Below, piece after piece: positions 54,301-61,714 of a DNA stretch of 64,000 nucleotides. The DNA lies in contig JAFUTP010000037.1 in assembly GCA_017484165.1 (NCBI GenBank), forward strand, positions 1-64,000. The letters are read 5' to 3'. Each line of letters starts with the position of its first letter. The first letter of the stretch is position 1. The notes under the pieces were generated by a model that worked only from the letters and a program-made list of their open reading frames with translations, was not told the DNA's origin and did no database searches. Both the position numbers and the translations under genes were made by a program. Origin of the DNA: Cardiobacteriaceae bacterium (GTDB lineage: Bacteria; Pseudomonadota; Gammaproteobacteria; Cardiobacteriales; Cardiobacteriaceae).

Positions 54301-55581
54301 GTTTATGCAGGGGATTTTGCTGGTTCGATGTATCGCTTTGATTTGCGCTATGACGATAAAGACTGGAAGGCATACAAAATCTTCTCTGGCGACAAAACTC
54401 GTCCGATTACCTCTGCTCCTGCGGTTTATCGGATAAATGGTGTAAGTAATTTGCAATATGTCGTAACTTTCGGCACAGGCAGCGATATTTATCCGAAAGA
54501 TTTGTCAGATGAAGACGGCGGCGGTGCTAAGGATGTGCAACGGATTTACGGTATTTATGACGATTTAGCCCTTGCTGGCAAAACCAAAACCGATGCCGAA
54601 TTGTTAGAACGCAAACTGACGGTAACCGAGCGCGAACATAAATTCGCCTCTGGATTTAATGCTGGACAAGAACCTGCATTCCGCCGAGTAAATGCAATTG
54701 AAGGTTGTGATTTTGACGGACAAAAAACGCAAGCTTTGAATAACCCAGCGACAACTTGCCCAATGGGAGTAAAACAAGGTTGGTATTTGGAGTTGTTGCC
54801 GAGCAGACCGTCTGATGTCAAACCAGAAGATGTTGGTGGTGATAAGGAAGTTATTGAATATTCCAGCGAACGGGTAGTAACGCGTCCGCAATTGCTCTTA
54901 AATTCTGTGTTCTATACCACTCGTAGCTATATCGTCGGCGATGGTGAAATCGATTTGTCAGGAATTGGCAAAGATAACGCTGATAAACCAGAAACTTGCA
55001 ACCAAGAAGAAACGGTTGAAGGAGCAAATGTTGGTATAGGAACTTCTTGGATTCTTGGTTTTAATGTGCTCACAGGCGGCACTCTCGACCAAGCTCGCTT
55101 CCAATTTATGACTGAATACGATAAAGATACTGGTAAGTCTTTGAATAAAGCCAAAGCGGGAATGGAAACGATTGTTGGCTTTGAATTAGATGCTGGTATG
55201 GAAGTGGTAGAAGAAAGCGCAGATGACCACGGCGGCACAACCGACAAGTCAGGCAAAGACAATAACAACAAGAACATTGCTTCTGCTCTCACGATTATTG
55301 ACTTCTCATCAAACGACAGCGTCCTTGATGCAGTTGATGAAAACGGCAATATCGGTAACGGTTTGCAGCAAAGTCTTGGCGGTGTTTATGACGCAACTCT
55401 CAACGGTTCAAAACCATACAGCGCGATTAGTGTGAAAAGTAATAGTTGTGTGAAGAAAAACACTTATGGTGCTTTCACGAACTTGTCCAGCGCTGGTAAG
55501 GCGGGAGTTGGTTTAGATGCTAATGAATGTGCTGGTGCGTTTGTTAGAACATCTTTACGGGAAATTAAAATGATTGAATAG
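51301..55581 (+). CDS. pilY1: PilY1/PilC-like type IV pilus tip adhesin
   Basis: 1426 residues from the ATG at 51301 (GGAG 9 bases upstream; a TTG five codons earlier is less likely). Signal peptide ends at about residue 26 (LVFA). After a Ser/Asn/Asp-rich linker, a von Willebrand A domain carries the metal site DNSGSMS at 119-125 and a later YIIVLSDGETNN. The C-terminal half is the PilY1 beta-propeller: MGSNDGMLYIFQ, GQGGRGAFALKI, PTPLDSDGDGIVD and VVYAGDFAGSMYRFDL. DSDGDGIVD (991-999) is the calcium site that controls pilus retraction in PilY1 proteins. It works at the pilus tip with minor pilins, none of which is nearby. Flanked by inverted copies of the miniature element. Confidence 0.9.
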   Translation: MLNKFNPAAITLAISMAVAAAQLVFAGDGDSNNNLNLNSDDQQVDDSNSSSGNSGKCENQDPDSATVSDCEKPDTGISNSAAQNEEKSPFSVIPAYLDVEQSASISYPTVRPRVMLLIDNSGSMSFYPDGTNYEEGSPEDCRAWSYGSARAGDPACAPTRIGILYSVLNELIGNGAEYNKKIKFNYLPIWPKEGGAPDGSDNTINSKAVLPDFVDGASFMNEFANLYVSGSTPTTAAYVSAADEMFNSIKYACQKNYIIVLSDGETNNDGQGQDASDGNRVEQTTNRSVASPLRAVLGDNWIAPNDGAYHYRWDSGYNPSNSQFEIYKGKRYDGSGHGIAYFSRQLFGGGEADLKADTETDIEGNPFEGKQNIQTYAIGFGADVGADGSSSGQLAWQYLQQAGRVGLANNDPNKSGAFIATEKETLKDAFSKIFSAAVEDMELTMGTDIIQTSVAAPVNVSAGNLQTGSDADETYKTWVAALDVRTGNWSSTLSFSKFDSKKLEEEKDGKTYHPKYESERTIIIPSTGGFEKLTDSSTHAALFGYEDYQEEYAKAFFPWLSRKGGASLTADQDIEKAIEGLSPRKIAKYRDRIKGSSAKDEVKDDATSTSPTVSMGGDDEKAKMQRMMGDVIDSSPIAIQDTTVDLNDPEFSGNKKDELIDRARYLIMGSNDGMLYIFQRAEKDAATQTDKFAPYKFVLNYLPVDMPREKDYTLGKILPTTAETGYGKEYKKIKTETTDTVNAGTGQNEQNTTVEATGGLPHIYGVNGGLAYTTTATLPGRFQETLLLANMGQGGRGAFALKIGGNDATSATKKAVGIDAGNYTANVPMYQIKNGDAGVKIGYTVGIPVFAQLAYKWATPASAIVNPNDEANKDADKTRPSTKCSGEEYDTDLTRAVACANQNVRLVGFVANGYPTAGNENHDAAPTLYVFEALGYEIGNAKTGEDADKNAISLAKKTGDAAGKLIRAVQIGDATAGRDGVMALASPTPLDSDGDGIVDVVYAGDFAGSMYRFDLRYDDKDWKAYKIFSGDKTRPITSAPAVYRINGVSNLQYVVTFGTGSDIYPKDLSDEDGGGAKDVQRIYGIYDDLALAGKTKTDAELLERKLTVTEREHKFASGFNAGQEPAFRRVNAIEGCDFDGQKTQALNNPATTCPMGVKQGWYLELLPSRPSDVKPEDVGGDKEVIEYSSERVVTRPQLLLNSVFYTTRSYIVGDGEIDLSGIGKDNADKPETCNQEETVEGANVGIGTSWILGFNVLTGGTLDQARFQFMTEYDKDTGKSLNKAKAGMETIVGFELDAGMEVVEESADDHGGTTDKSGKDNNNKNIASALTIIDFSSNDSVLDAVDENGNIGNGLQQSLGGVYDATLNGSKPYSAISVKSNSCVKKNTYGAFTNLSSAGKAGVGLDANECAGAFVRTSLREIKMIE

Positions 55582-55615
55582 TGATTTTTGCACTGTTTTA
55601 TTGTTTTTAATTAGC

Positions 55616-55643
55616 AAAAAAGCGGGAGAAATCTCGCTTTTTT
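55616..55643 (+). terminator. Rho-independent terminator of pilY1
   Basis: AAAAAAGCG pairs with CGCTTTTTT around GGAGAAATCT, followed by GTTTT. It sits 35 bases after the stop, just before element copy 4. Confidence 0.85.
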
Positions 55644-55649
55644 GTTTTC

Positions 55650-55768
55650 GATGCTCATCTAAATTTAGGCTAGTCCTATTTTTGTCCTCGTCATCTTGAG
55701 CGTAGCGAAGGATCTGCCGATAGAGATTTTTCGCCTGCGGCTCAAAATGACGAATTTTTAGACACTAC
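55650..55768 (-). mobile_element. Miniature palindromic element, copy 4 (reverse orientation)
   Basis: Reads ATCTAAATTTAGGCTAG then CGTCATCTTGAGCGTAGCG, ending TCAAAATGACGAATTTTTAG. Opposite orientation to copy 3 on the other side of pilY1. Terminal GGG/CCC less conserved than in the other copies. Confidence 0.85.
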
Positions 55769-55794
55769 CTTCAATAAAAACAATGATGAGCAAA

Positions 55795-55922
55795 GGGTTT
55801 ATCTAAAAATTTAAGTCATTTGTTGGTTTTGAAAAAATTTGAAAGCGGGGAATGGGGCAGCAGCCCCACAACTTTCTCAATTTTTTCGAAGAATGAAAAG
55901 AAATGGATGTTTAGATGTGTTC
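55795..55922. mobile_element. Related miniature element with the same ends but a different interior
   Basis: Starts GGGTTTATCTAAAAATTT and ends GTTTAGATGTGTTC, matching the ends of the ~120-bp family (GGGCGTGTCTAAAAATT and ATTTAGATGTGCCC). The interior is different: GAAAAAATTTGAAAG and CTTTCTCAATTTTTTC form a long hairpin around GGGGCAGCAGCCCC. With copy 4 and the pilY1 terminator it fills the 372-bp gap before hisB. Confidence 0.65.
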
Positions 55923-55953
55923 AGTATTTTGAATAGAGTAACGGAGAGCAACA

Positions 55954-56541
55954 ATGCGCACAGCAAGTTTTAATCGTCATACCAAAGAAACGCGGATTTC
56001 TGCCAGCATCAATTTAGACGGCACGGGAGTAAGCAGTATCAATACGGGGATTGGTTTTCTTGACCATATGCTCGACCAAACCGCAAGACACGGGCTGATT
56101 GATATTTCTTTGGAAGCGCAAGGCGATTTGCATATTGATTGTCATCACACGGTGGAAGATGTGGGAATTACGCTTGGTGAAACTTTGCGGCAAGCACTCG
56201 GTGAAAAGCGCGGAATTAGCCGTTTTGGTCATAGTTATGTGCCGTTAGATGAGGCGTTGTCGCGGGTGGTTATTGATTTTTCAGGCAGACCGAGCTTGCA
56301 TTTTCGGGCGAATTTTTCTCGCGACAAAATCGGCAATATTGATACGGAAACTTTTGCGGAATTTTTCCAAGGTTTTGCTAATCATGCGCTGGCGACGATA
56401 CATATCGATAACTTACACGGAATAAATAATCATCACATTATTGAAAGTATTTTTAAGGCATTCGGTCGTGCTTTGCGGCAAGCGGTTCGGATTGATAAAA
56501 GAAACCCCGATCAGATTGCATCGACGAAGGGTAGTTTGTAA
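55954..56541 (+). CDS. hisB: Imidazoleglycerol-phosphate dehydratase (monofunctional)
   Basis: Histidine synthesis. 195 residues, the dehydratase alone without the N-terminal phosphatase of E. coli HisB. Signatures are [38 protein letters not shown] (manganese-binding histidines), [17 protein letters not shown] and a C-terminal ASTKGSL. CGGAGAG precedes the ATG. It stands alone; no other his gene in the window. Confidence 0.96.
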   Translation: MRTASFNRHTKETRISASINLDGTGVSSINTGIGFLDHMLDQTARHGLIDISLEAQGDLHIDCHHTVEDVGITLGETLRQALGEKRGISRFGHSYVPLDEALSRVVIDFSGRPSLHFRANFSRDKIGNIDTETFAEFFQGFANHALATIHIDNLHGINNHHIIESIFKAFGRALRQAVRIDKRNPDQIASTKGSL

Positions 56542-56560
56542 GCCAAGATTTTTACGGTGC

Positions 56561-56588
56561 AAGCGGCAGAAATTGCCGCTTTTTTTAT
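56561..56588 (+). terminator. Rho-independent terminator of hisB
   Basis: AAGCGGCA pairs with TGCCGCTT around GAAAT, followed by TTTTTT. Confidence 0.9.
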
Positions 56589-56593
56589 TTAAT

Positions 56594-56712
56594 GGCATAT
56601 CGAAAAATTCGTCATTTTTAGCCGCAGGCGAAAAATCTCTATCGGTAGATCCTTCGCTGCGTTCAGGATGACGAGAGTTAAGAAATAGAACTACCCCTAA
56701 ATTTAGATGCGC
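56594..56712 (+). mobile_element. Miniature palindromic element, copy 5 (forward orientation)
   Basis: GGCATATCGAAAAATTCGTC at the left (first bases diverged) to CCTAAATTTAGATGCGC at the right, one base short of the rluC stop codon. Its translated interior creates spurious ERSEG-type peptide frames. Confidence 0.85.
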
Positions 56713-56713
56713 A

Positions 56714-57664
56714 TTAATTTTTATTAGCAATTTTGGCGAGCAATTTTTTTTCCTCTTCACCTAATTCAGCTCGGACGGAAATTTTTCTGTTTTGATATTC
56801 AAATTCGATAAATTCCGCGTGCAGGAACATTGATTTGTAGCCGAGATTTTCGATTTTGCGGTTGAATTGAAAATCGCCGTATTTTTTATCTCCTGCGATG
56901 CCGAAACCTTGCGATTTAACCGAGACGCGGATTTGATGTGTTCTGCCGCTTAAAAGTTTGGCTTCGACGAGTTTTGCGCCGAGAAATTTTTGCCGTATTG
57001 CAAATTGAGTTATGGCTAATTTGCTATTGGGTTCATCTTTTTTGCAGATGAGCATTTTTTCTTCGCCGTTTATTTCTGTTTTTTTTAGATAAATTTGGAT
57101 TTCGCGGCAATTTTCTCGCCAGTCATTTGTAAGGAATATGTATTTTTTCGTAATGCGACCGTCTTTGGAAGCTTGTTGAAAAGCGTTGAGAGCAGGGCGG
57201 TTTTTAGCGAGCACCAACACGCCAGTTGTGTCGCGGTCGATGCGATGGGCAAGATGCGCGTAGTTTTCGCCCCAGATTTTTTTGACCACATCGATTAAGC
57301 CGTATTCTCTTTGGCTACCAGCATGCACTGCTATTCCAGCGGGTTTATTGAAAATCAGAAAATTTTCATCTGTAAAAATTACCCTCTTTTGGATTAAATC
57401 AAGGAAATAATCGGGGATGAAAATTTCTTTTTTTTCTTCGAGATAAAGCGGTGGAATTCGGATTTCATCATTTAATTGCAATTTATATTCGGCTTTAATT
57501 CTTTTCTTATTAACTCGAACTTCACCCTTGCGCAAGATTTTATATATTTTGCTTTTCGGTAAATTATTTAACCTGTTGATGAGAAAATTATCTACTCTTT
57601 GCCCGATATTATTCTTATCTACGGTTAAATATTGCACCCCAGAGAAGTTTATTTTTTCAGTCAT
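56714..57664 (-). CDS. rluC: 23S rRNA pseudouridine synthase C
   Basis: Makes pseudouridines in 23S rRNA (positions 955, 2504 and 2580 in E. coli). The N-terminal S4 domain (VDNFLINRLNNLPKSKIYKI...) is followed by the RluA-type catalytic core: HLAHRIDRDTTGVLVLAKN with the catalytic Asp, and LVEAKLLSGRTHQIRVS. ATG at 57662-57664 gives 316 residues; the frame is open 47 codons further but that stretch overlaps the tetR 3' end and is not protein-like. The 3' end is immediately followed by element copy 5. Confidence 0.93.
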   Translation of the reverse strand: MTEKINFSGVQYLTVDKNNIGQRVDNFLINRLNNLPKSKIYKILRKGEVRVNKKRIKAEYKLQLNDEIRIPPLYLEEKKEIFIPDYFLDLIQKRVIFTDENFLIFNKPAGIAVHAGSQREYGLIDVVKKIWGENYAHLAHRIDRDTTGVLVLAKNRPALNAFQQASKDGRITKKYIFLTNDWRENCREIQIYLKKTEINGEEKMLICKKDEPNSKLAITQFAIRQKFLGAKLVEAKLLSGRTHQIRVSVKSQGFGIAGDKKYGDFQFNRKIENLGYKSMFLHAEFIEFEYQNRKISVRAELGEEEKKLLAKIANKN

Positions 57665-57698
57665 TAGCTTGTTTTTAAGGTGTGATTTTATTATTGAA

Positions 57699-58322
57699 TT
57701 ACTTAAATTTTGTAACACTAAATGCTTCAAAAGCAAGCAAAATAATTTCTTTTGCCTGGCTTTTAATAATATCTTGAGAGAATGGATCAGTAAGTGAGCA
57801 AACAACCCCAGTTAAGATGCTTTGCAGGTATGAATGCACCAAATCAACGCTATATTTATCGGATATTTCTCCGCTTTTGATATTTTGCTCGATGAGACGG
57901 CGGAGTTCTTGACGGATAATTAAGCGATATTGCGAAAATAAAGAATTGATTTCTGATAATTCCTGATTTAAGAGTTGTTCTTGGCGGATAAAAAATATTC
58001 TTGCAAAATGTAATCTAATTGCAAAATTAGGTAAATCAGCGACAAATAAGGCAAAAATTTCCGCTGTTTGCTGCCAAGAATAGTGCCCGTTTAGTAGCTT
58101 TTGTAATTCATTTATGTCGTTTTTTAGATATTGTTCGCAAAGAGCGCGGAGAATTTCTTGTTTATTTTTGAAGTGCCAATAAACCGCCCCTCTTGTCATA
58201 TTTGCTTCCACCGCGATATGCGACATTTTGGTGTATTTATAGCCCTTTTCGTCGAATAATTTAATAGCCGTTTCGATGATTAAATTTTTGGTCTCTTCGA
58301 CCTCTTCTTTGGTTCTACGCAT
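57699..58322 (-). CDS. TetR/AcrR family transcriptional regulator
   Basis: 207 residues. N-terminal HTH KLFDEKGYKYTKMSHIAVEANMTRGAVYWHFKNKQEIL matches the AcrR subgroup, which represses RND efflux operons, and the 160-residue C-terminal ligand domain has the typical helical pattern. No efflux genes lie beside it; the only efflux part in the window is the outer-membrane channel at 31158. Target and ligand unknown. The 5' side (58323-58452) is AT-rich and has no gene. Confidence 0.9.
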   Translation of the reverse strand: MRRTKEEVEETKNLIIETAIKLFDEKGYKYTKMSHIAVEANMTRGAVYWHFKNKQEILRALCEQYLKNDINELQKLLNGHYSWQQTAEIFALFVADLPNFAIRLHFARIFFIRQEQLLNQELSEINSLFSQYRLIIRQELRRLIEQNIKSGEISDKYSVDLVHSYLQSILTGVVCSLTDPFSQDIIKSQAKEIILLAFEAFSVTKFK

Positions 58323-58452
58323 GGTGTTTGTATTACTTGATATGACTGTTGATGAAATTAAAAGTATAGTTAAGAAGTATTAGATTTACGGACTGATTGA
58401 ATATTTCAAAATACGCGCTGTATTTCATAAGAAATATAAAAATATAAAAAAT

Positions 58453-58474
58453 AAAGGCGAATTGCTCCGCCTTT
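58453..58474. terminator. Terminator at the 3' end of the iron operon
   Basis: AAAGGCG pairs with CGCCTTT around AATTGCTC, 25 bases past the hemS-like stop; T-runs on both sides. Confidence 0.65.
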
Positions 58475-58498
58475 TAACTATTTGAATTTTTTACGGAC

Positions 58499-59623
58499 TT
58501 AACCGACGATTAACTTATCGGTGATTTCCGTCCATTTTTCGATTTCTTTTTCACCCTCTTGACGGCGACCGAAAATTTGCAAGACGGTTTGTCCGTATTT
58601 ATCAAAACCTTCAAGACATGAAATATAACCATCAATGGTTGGACGGCGCACCACCCAAGCTTCGCTAATGTTTTTGTCTTGCAGATGCAGATTGAAATCC
58701 TCTTCTTTGTGATCCAAGATATTGAGCCAATCGCCCATTCTTTTGACATTGTGGATTTTGGCGGTATGAATTTGCACCAAACCAGAATTTCCGACAAAAA
58801 TCATCACTTCAATTCCAGCTTCTTTTATTAAGTTGAAGGCATTTTCAAAACTTTGTCCTGAAAGCTTGAACGCGCAATTTTCTGGAGCTTGTTCATAAGC
58901 GCAAATACGGTCAATTCCGTAGCGTTTAATTATTCCGCCAAATTGATGAATATCTTTTAATTCCAACCATTCCTGCTGAAATTTTGCTTTTTCTTCCGCG
59001 GATAGTTCTTTGATTTGCCGCTCTGGCACGGTTTTTTTATTGAACGAGAGAGCTGGTTTTGTTTTTTTGAATTCCTGGGTGATTTTTTCCCATTCGGCGA
59101 TTTTGTCTTGTTCTGTCAAATAAACTTTTTGCACCGCTTGACCGCAATCATCGTAGAACTGGATTGAATGCGAGGCGATATTGCGGCTTGTATCTTTTAC
59201 CGCCAAAACGTATTTCCATTTGCTCGGAAACATACGCAAATTTAAGCCTTTGATATTGACGGCTATTCCGATTTTTTCGCTTAATTTGACTTTTTCATAA
59301 ACACCGTTTTTTTCGTGTACTGCGTTGTCGTTACGCACGATGGACATAACTTTGCCTAAATTTTCAAGGCGCAGTGTGATTAAATCGCGGATAACTTCAA
59401 AGCCTTCGCCTAAAAATGTTGCATTGGGATTTGTAAGCATCAATTCGCATTCGCTGATGCCTAATTTTTCAGCTGCTTGATAGGGATAGAAATGCGCTTT
59501 ATCGGCTTTGAGTTCGAGATATTTTTGCCAGTAGTTTTCTTTTTTATCTTGTGCGAAAAGGCTTAAAGATGAACTTGCGAATGTCAAAAAACTGGCACTT
59601 TGGATAAATCTTCTTCGTTGCAT
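58499..59623 (-). CDS. HemS/HmuS-like hemin-degrading factor with a Tat-type signal peptide
   Basis: 374 residues from the ATG at 59621-59623. The body matches the two-domain HemS/HmuS/ChuS family, which binds and degrades or traffics heme: PYQAAEKLGISECEL, FPSKWKYVLAVKDTSRN, IASHSIQFYDDCG, FAFKLSG-like repeats in CAFKLSGQSFENAFNLIKE and WVVRRPT. Those proteins are normally cytoplasmic. Here the sequence begins MQRRRFIQSASFLTFASSSLSLFA: a twin-arginine motif, a hydrophobic stretch and a cleavage site, predicting export. GGAG lies 11 bases upstream. Last gene of the iron operon, beyond a hairpin after tonB. Confidence 0.85.
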   Translation of the reverse strand: MQRRRFIQSASFLTFASSSLSLFAQDKKENYWQKYLELKADKAHFYPYQAAEKLGISECELMLTNPNATFLGEGFEVIRDLITLRLENLGKVMSIVRNDNAVHEKNGVYEKVKLSEKIGIAVNIKGLNLRMFPSKWKYVLAVKDTSRNIASHSIQFYDDCGQAVQKVYLTEQDKIAEWEKITQEFKKTKPALSFNKKTVPERQIKELSAEEKAKFQQEWLELKDIHQFGGIIKRYGIDRICAYEQAPENCAFKLSGQSFENAFNLIKEAGIEVMIFVGNSGLVQIHTAKIHNVKRMGDWLNILDHKEEDFNLHLQDKNISEAWVVRRPTIDGYISCLEGFDKYGQTVLQIFGRRQEGEKEIEKWTEITDKLIVG

Positions 59624-59697
59624 TTTGTTTGTGTCTCCGTATTGAATACAAAAATGATGATTTATGCCTTGAATGATGATTTTCAATTTATAAAAAT

Positions 59698-59724
59698 TGC
59701 GCTTAAATTTTGAGGTTAAGCGCA
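59698..59724 (-). terminator. Hairpin between tonB and the hemS-like gene
   Basis: TGCGCTTAA pairs with TTAAGCGCA; on the minus strand it is followed by ATTTTTA. It could terminate part of the tonB transcripts and lower hemS expression. Confidence 0.65.
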
Positions 59725-59758
59725 GTCTTTAATTATTTATTTAAGTTGATATTTATCT

Positions 59759-60682
59759 TTATCTTCTACTGATAACAAATTCCAAACCGACGGAAGTATT
59801 CATTGCCGTGGAATTGGGCGTTGGTTTGTAATGACCGACGCGACGCACGGCTTCGAGTGCCGCTTGGTCGAGCGCAGTATTTCCTGATGAGCGCGCAATG
59901 CGGACATTGCTAATTGTGCCGTCGGGGAGCACGGTAAATGCGATAACTGGCGTGCCCGTTATTCCCTGTTGTTGTTCGCGATTGGGATAGCGTTTATTGC
60001 GTTGGATTGCGGCATAAAGCCCTTGTTTGTAATTTTTATCGTTACCAGCGGAGGCGGCAGCGCGTGCAGCTTGTGCTTTGGCGGCAGCGGCGCGGGCGGC
60101 TTGTGCTCTGGCATTAGCTTCTGCTGCGGCTTTTCGATTTGCTTCGGCTTGCGCTCTGGCTTGTGCTTCGGCACGGGCATTTGCTTCGGCTTCTCTTGCG
60201 GCTTGTTCGCGGCGCAGAGCTTCTTTTTCCAAGCGTTCTTGTCTTTGCTTTTCAGCTTGTTCGCGTTTGATTTCTTTTTGTTTTTCCCGTTGTTTTGCTT
60301 GTTCTTTGCGTTTTTTCTCGCGTTGTTCGGCGATTCGTTTTTCTTCAATAACTTTTTGTTTTGCGATTTCCTGTTGTTTTATTGCTTCTTGTCGAGCGGC
60401 TTCCTCGGAGGCTTGCCGTCTTGCTTCTTCGGCTGCTTGTCGCTCTGCTTCCTGCCGTGCGGCTTCTTCGGCTGCTTGGCGTTCGGCTTCCTGATGTTCG
60501 GCGAGGGTGTCGGTTTCGGTTAATTGCAATTGAGTTATTTGTTCCCAGTCGATGCTGGTCGCTTCGGAATTGGGAATTGGTGTTTTATTGAGAAGAAACA
60601 TAATTCCCAGCACAACAGCTGCGTGAATTGCCGCCGTGATGGTGAATGAGGAATATTCCTGATATTTGTGATGGGTATACAT
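59759..60682 (-). CDS. tonB: TonB energy-transducing protein
   Basis: 307 residues. A transmembrane anchor near the N-terminus (AAIHAAVVLGIMFLLNK) is followed by about 150 residues of Glu/Ala/Arg/Gln/Lys repeats (EAARQEAERQAAEEARRQ...), more TolA-like than the Pro-rich E. coli linker, then the TonB C-terminal domain: RYPNREQQQGITGTPVIAF, LPDGTISNVRIARSSGN, LDQAALEAVRRVGHYKPTP. Operon with exbB and exbD confirms TonB rather than TolA. It couples the proton gradient to outer-membrane receptors. No receptor gene is in the window. Confidence 0.93.
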   Translation of the reverse strand: MYTHHKYQEYSSFTITAAIHAAVVLGIMFLLNKTPIPNSEATSIDWEQITQLQLTETDTLAEHQEAERQAAEEAARQEAERQAAEEARRQASEEAARQEAIKQQEIAKQKVIEEKRIAEQREKKRKEQAKQREKQKEIKREQAEKQRQERLEKEALRREQAAREAEANARAEAQARAQAEANRKAAAEANARAQAARAAAAKAQAARAAASAGNDKNYKQGLYAAIQRNKRYPNREQQQGITGTPVIAFTVLPDGTISNVRIARSSGNTALDQAALEAVRRVGHYKPTPNSTAMNTSVGLEFVISRR

Positions 60683-60691
60683 AGTTATTCC

Positions 60692-61078
60692 TTATGACTT
60701 CGGCGTGGTAAGCACGGAAATATTTTTGAGTTGATAGGTTTTGAGCAGTTCAGAAAGCGATACGAAAGTTTCAAACGGTGCTTCGCGGTCGAGTTTGAGC
60801 AAAATCGGCTGGGATTTTTCCCAGGATTTCATTTCCGCTTCGATTTGTTGGAGGCTTATTTGTTCGGAGGAGTTGTCGAGGTAGTAGTGTTGTTCTTTAT
60901 CGACGGTGATTACTTTCGGTAATTTTTCGCTTTCGACGGGATCGGCGTTATCAGCGGCAGGTAGCGATACATCGATTTTGCCGTTATGAGTAAAACTGGC
61001 GGTAAGCAGCGTGATGGCAAGCAGCACCAGCATTATGTCGATAAACGGTATGACATTTATCTGGTCGAACTTTTTCAT
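60692..61078 (-). CDS. exbD: ExbD proton-channel subunit
   Basis: 128 residues: one N-terminal transmembrane helix with the essential aspartate in IPFIDIMLVLLAITLL, then a periplasmic domain (ITVDKEQHYYLDNSSEQI) as in ExbD/TolR. It overlaps the exbB 3' end by four bases (ATGA) and ends 9 bases before tonB. Confidence 0.95.
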   Translation of the reverse strand: MKKFDQINVIPFIDIMLVLLAITLLTASFTHNGKIDVSLPAADNADPVESEKLPKVITVDKEQHYYLDNSSEQISLQQIEAEMKSWEKSQPILLKLDREAPFETFVSLSELLKTYQLKNISVLTTPKS

Positions 61079-61650
61079 AATTCGCCGCCCTCATAATTGC
61101 GCCGTGCTGCCCAAACTTCCTCGTCATTTGCTTCGTTTTCTTCGCTCAAATTGCGAAATTTCACTCTTTTATCCGTTGAAAAAACGCTTTCTTCTCGTGG
61201 ATTTGCTGCGTTTTGGTTTTTATTGCCGTGTTGGGAATGCCATTTGCGGCGGCGGACATTGGCGGAATTAGTAAGTAAGTTGTAAGAAATAATTGACGGT
61301 ATCGCAATCAAAATACCGAGTGCGGTTGCTTTGAGGGCGAGAGCGAGACCGACCATAATTTTGCCGATTTCGATTTGTCCGCCTTGCTGCCCGATGTCGT
61401 AAAAAGTAATCAAAACACCGACAACTGTGCCGAGTAGTCCGACATACGGTGCATTTGAACCGATGGTGTAAATCGGGGTTAAACCGCGTTCCAGAGCGTT
61501 ATCGAGCTGATGAATATCGGGATAAAGTTCGAGGTCGATTTGCGCATAAAACCAAGACCGTTCGATGGTTTTCCAAATCATTATGAAACTCATAATTCCG
61601 AGCACGATAAAAATAATGTTGTCAAGATGTTGTCTTAAAAAATCAATCAT
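61075..61650 (-). CDS. exbB: ExbB proton-channel subunit
   Basis: 191 residues, short for ExbB but normal for one subgroup. Three helices: NIIFIVLGIMSFIMIWKTI, then the MotA/TolQ/ExbB signature VGLLGTVVGVLITFYDIG and IMVGLALALKATALGILIAIPSIISYN. With ExbD it forms the proton-driven motor for TonB. The C-terminal cytosolic tail is polar. It starts 64 bases after the binding-protein gene. Confidence 0.94.
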   Translation of the reverse strand: MIDFLRQHLDNIIFIVLGIMSFIMIWKTIERSWFYAQIDLELYPDIHQLDNALERGLTPIYTIGSNAPYVGLLGTVVGVLITFYDIGQQGGQIEIGKIMVGLALALKATALGILIAIPSIISYNLLTNSANVRRRKWHSQHGNKNQNAANPREESVFSTDKRVKFRNLSEENEANDEEVWAARRNYEGGEL

Positions 61651-61714
61651 TTGATAATTCCTTAAAAATCAATAGGTTGGTGGTTGTTAGCTGCTTTTTA
61701 TTATTGCGTGCAGG

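Noticed and set aside
56413-56760. 115-residue frame containing an HPERSEGSTDRDF peptide
   Set aside because: Translation of miniature element copy 5 across the hisB-rluC gap; such ERSEG peptides are repeat artefacts.
59969-60523. 184-residue plus-strand Cys/Phe/Gly-rich frame
   Set aside because: Antisense shadow of the repetitive TonB linker.
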